This document shows positions 63,913 to 64,000 of a stretch of DNA of 64,000 nt, one piece after another. The position numbers and the translations under genes were made by a program. Within the stretch, counting starts at the first letter, position 1; every line of letters begins with the position of its first letter. This DNA is from Lepturacanthus savala (taxonomy: Eukaryota > Chordata > Actinopteri > Scombriformes > Trichiuridae): contig CM060477.1 in NCBI GenBank assembly GCA_030544235.1, positions 5,662,934 to 5,726,933 of the forward strand, given 5' to 3'. The notes beneath the pieces are model-generated. The model searched no databases, was not told the DNA's origin, and saw only the letters and a program-made list of their open reading frames with translations.

Positions 63913-64000
63913 TTTTTGTTTTGTTACACAAGGGGTCTGGTGGACCCATTGCATTTTGGGGCCTTTTTTCCCAACATACTGAAACCTTATTTTGTTAAAA
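63913..64000. other. Window end, nothing recognised
   Basis: This is a short AT-rich remainder. Confidence 0.4.

Overview
The window looks like nuclear DNA of a bony fish, probably a spiny-rayed (percomorph) teleost. It has long AT-rich stretches without genes, many microsatellites, and many decayed transposons of kinds common in teleosts: Tc1/mariner relics, hAT-like and TTAA-ended short elements, a CR1/L2-like LINE and a tRNA-derived SINE. I see no bacterial operons, ribosome binding sites, CRISPR arrays or functional tRNA/rRNA genes. Family assignments rest on motif and end-sequence recognition from memory, without a database search.

The only host coding sequence I can support is one short exon on the minus strand (32290-32362). 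It encodes a 24-residue signal peptide plus the first base of the next codon, followed by a consensus GTGAGT donor. Length, residues, the QGVY end and the phase-1 junction fit exon 1 of mdga2, a GPI-anchored Ig/MAM synaptic adhesion protein that binds neuroligins. On this reading, 1-32289 is the 5' part of a very large intron 1 whose next exon lies to the left of the window. The CpG-rich stretch 32363-33560 is the 5' UTR and promoter, and 33560-64000 is upstream intergenic DNA.

Intron half (1-32289): mostly unique sequence with scattered short elements, a large fold-back element (19601-20475), a LINE reverse-transcriptase relic (20700-21365), a palindromic composite (15357-16200), a 142-bp AT microsatellite (30916-31057) and other simple repeats. 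Several repeat-poor blocks could be regulatory, but this cannot be shown from one sequence.

Upstream half (33560-64000): much richer in transposase- and LINE-derived relics, several nested. A Tc1-like element (35564-37919) carries a 939-bp hAT-type insertion with an 8-bp target duplication. A CR1/L2-like LINE (about 50035-54190) is split by a hAT-type element that holds a mariner-type MITE, and again by a Tc1-like deletion derivative. Other Tc1/mariner remnants lie at 42623-43326, 44470-44985, 61078-61563 and 63673-63912. All are broken, and I found no intact transposase or reverse transcriptase. A pre-miRNA-like hairpin lies at 39129-39204. Repeat-poor blocks at 54500-54950 and 58480-59720 are the best upstream enhancer candidates.

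I found no clearly new biological system. The items most worth checking are the hairpin, the 875-bp fold-back element, the nested LINE locus and the unusual homopolymer layout around mdga2 exon 1.
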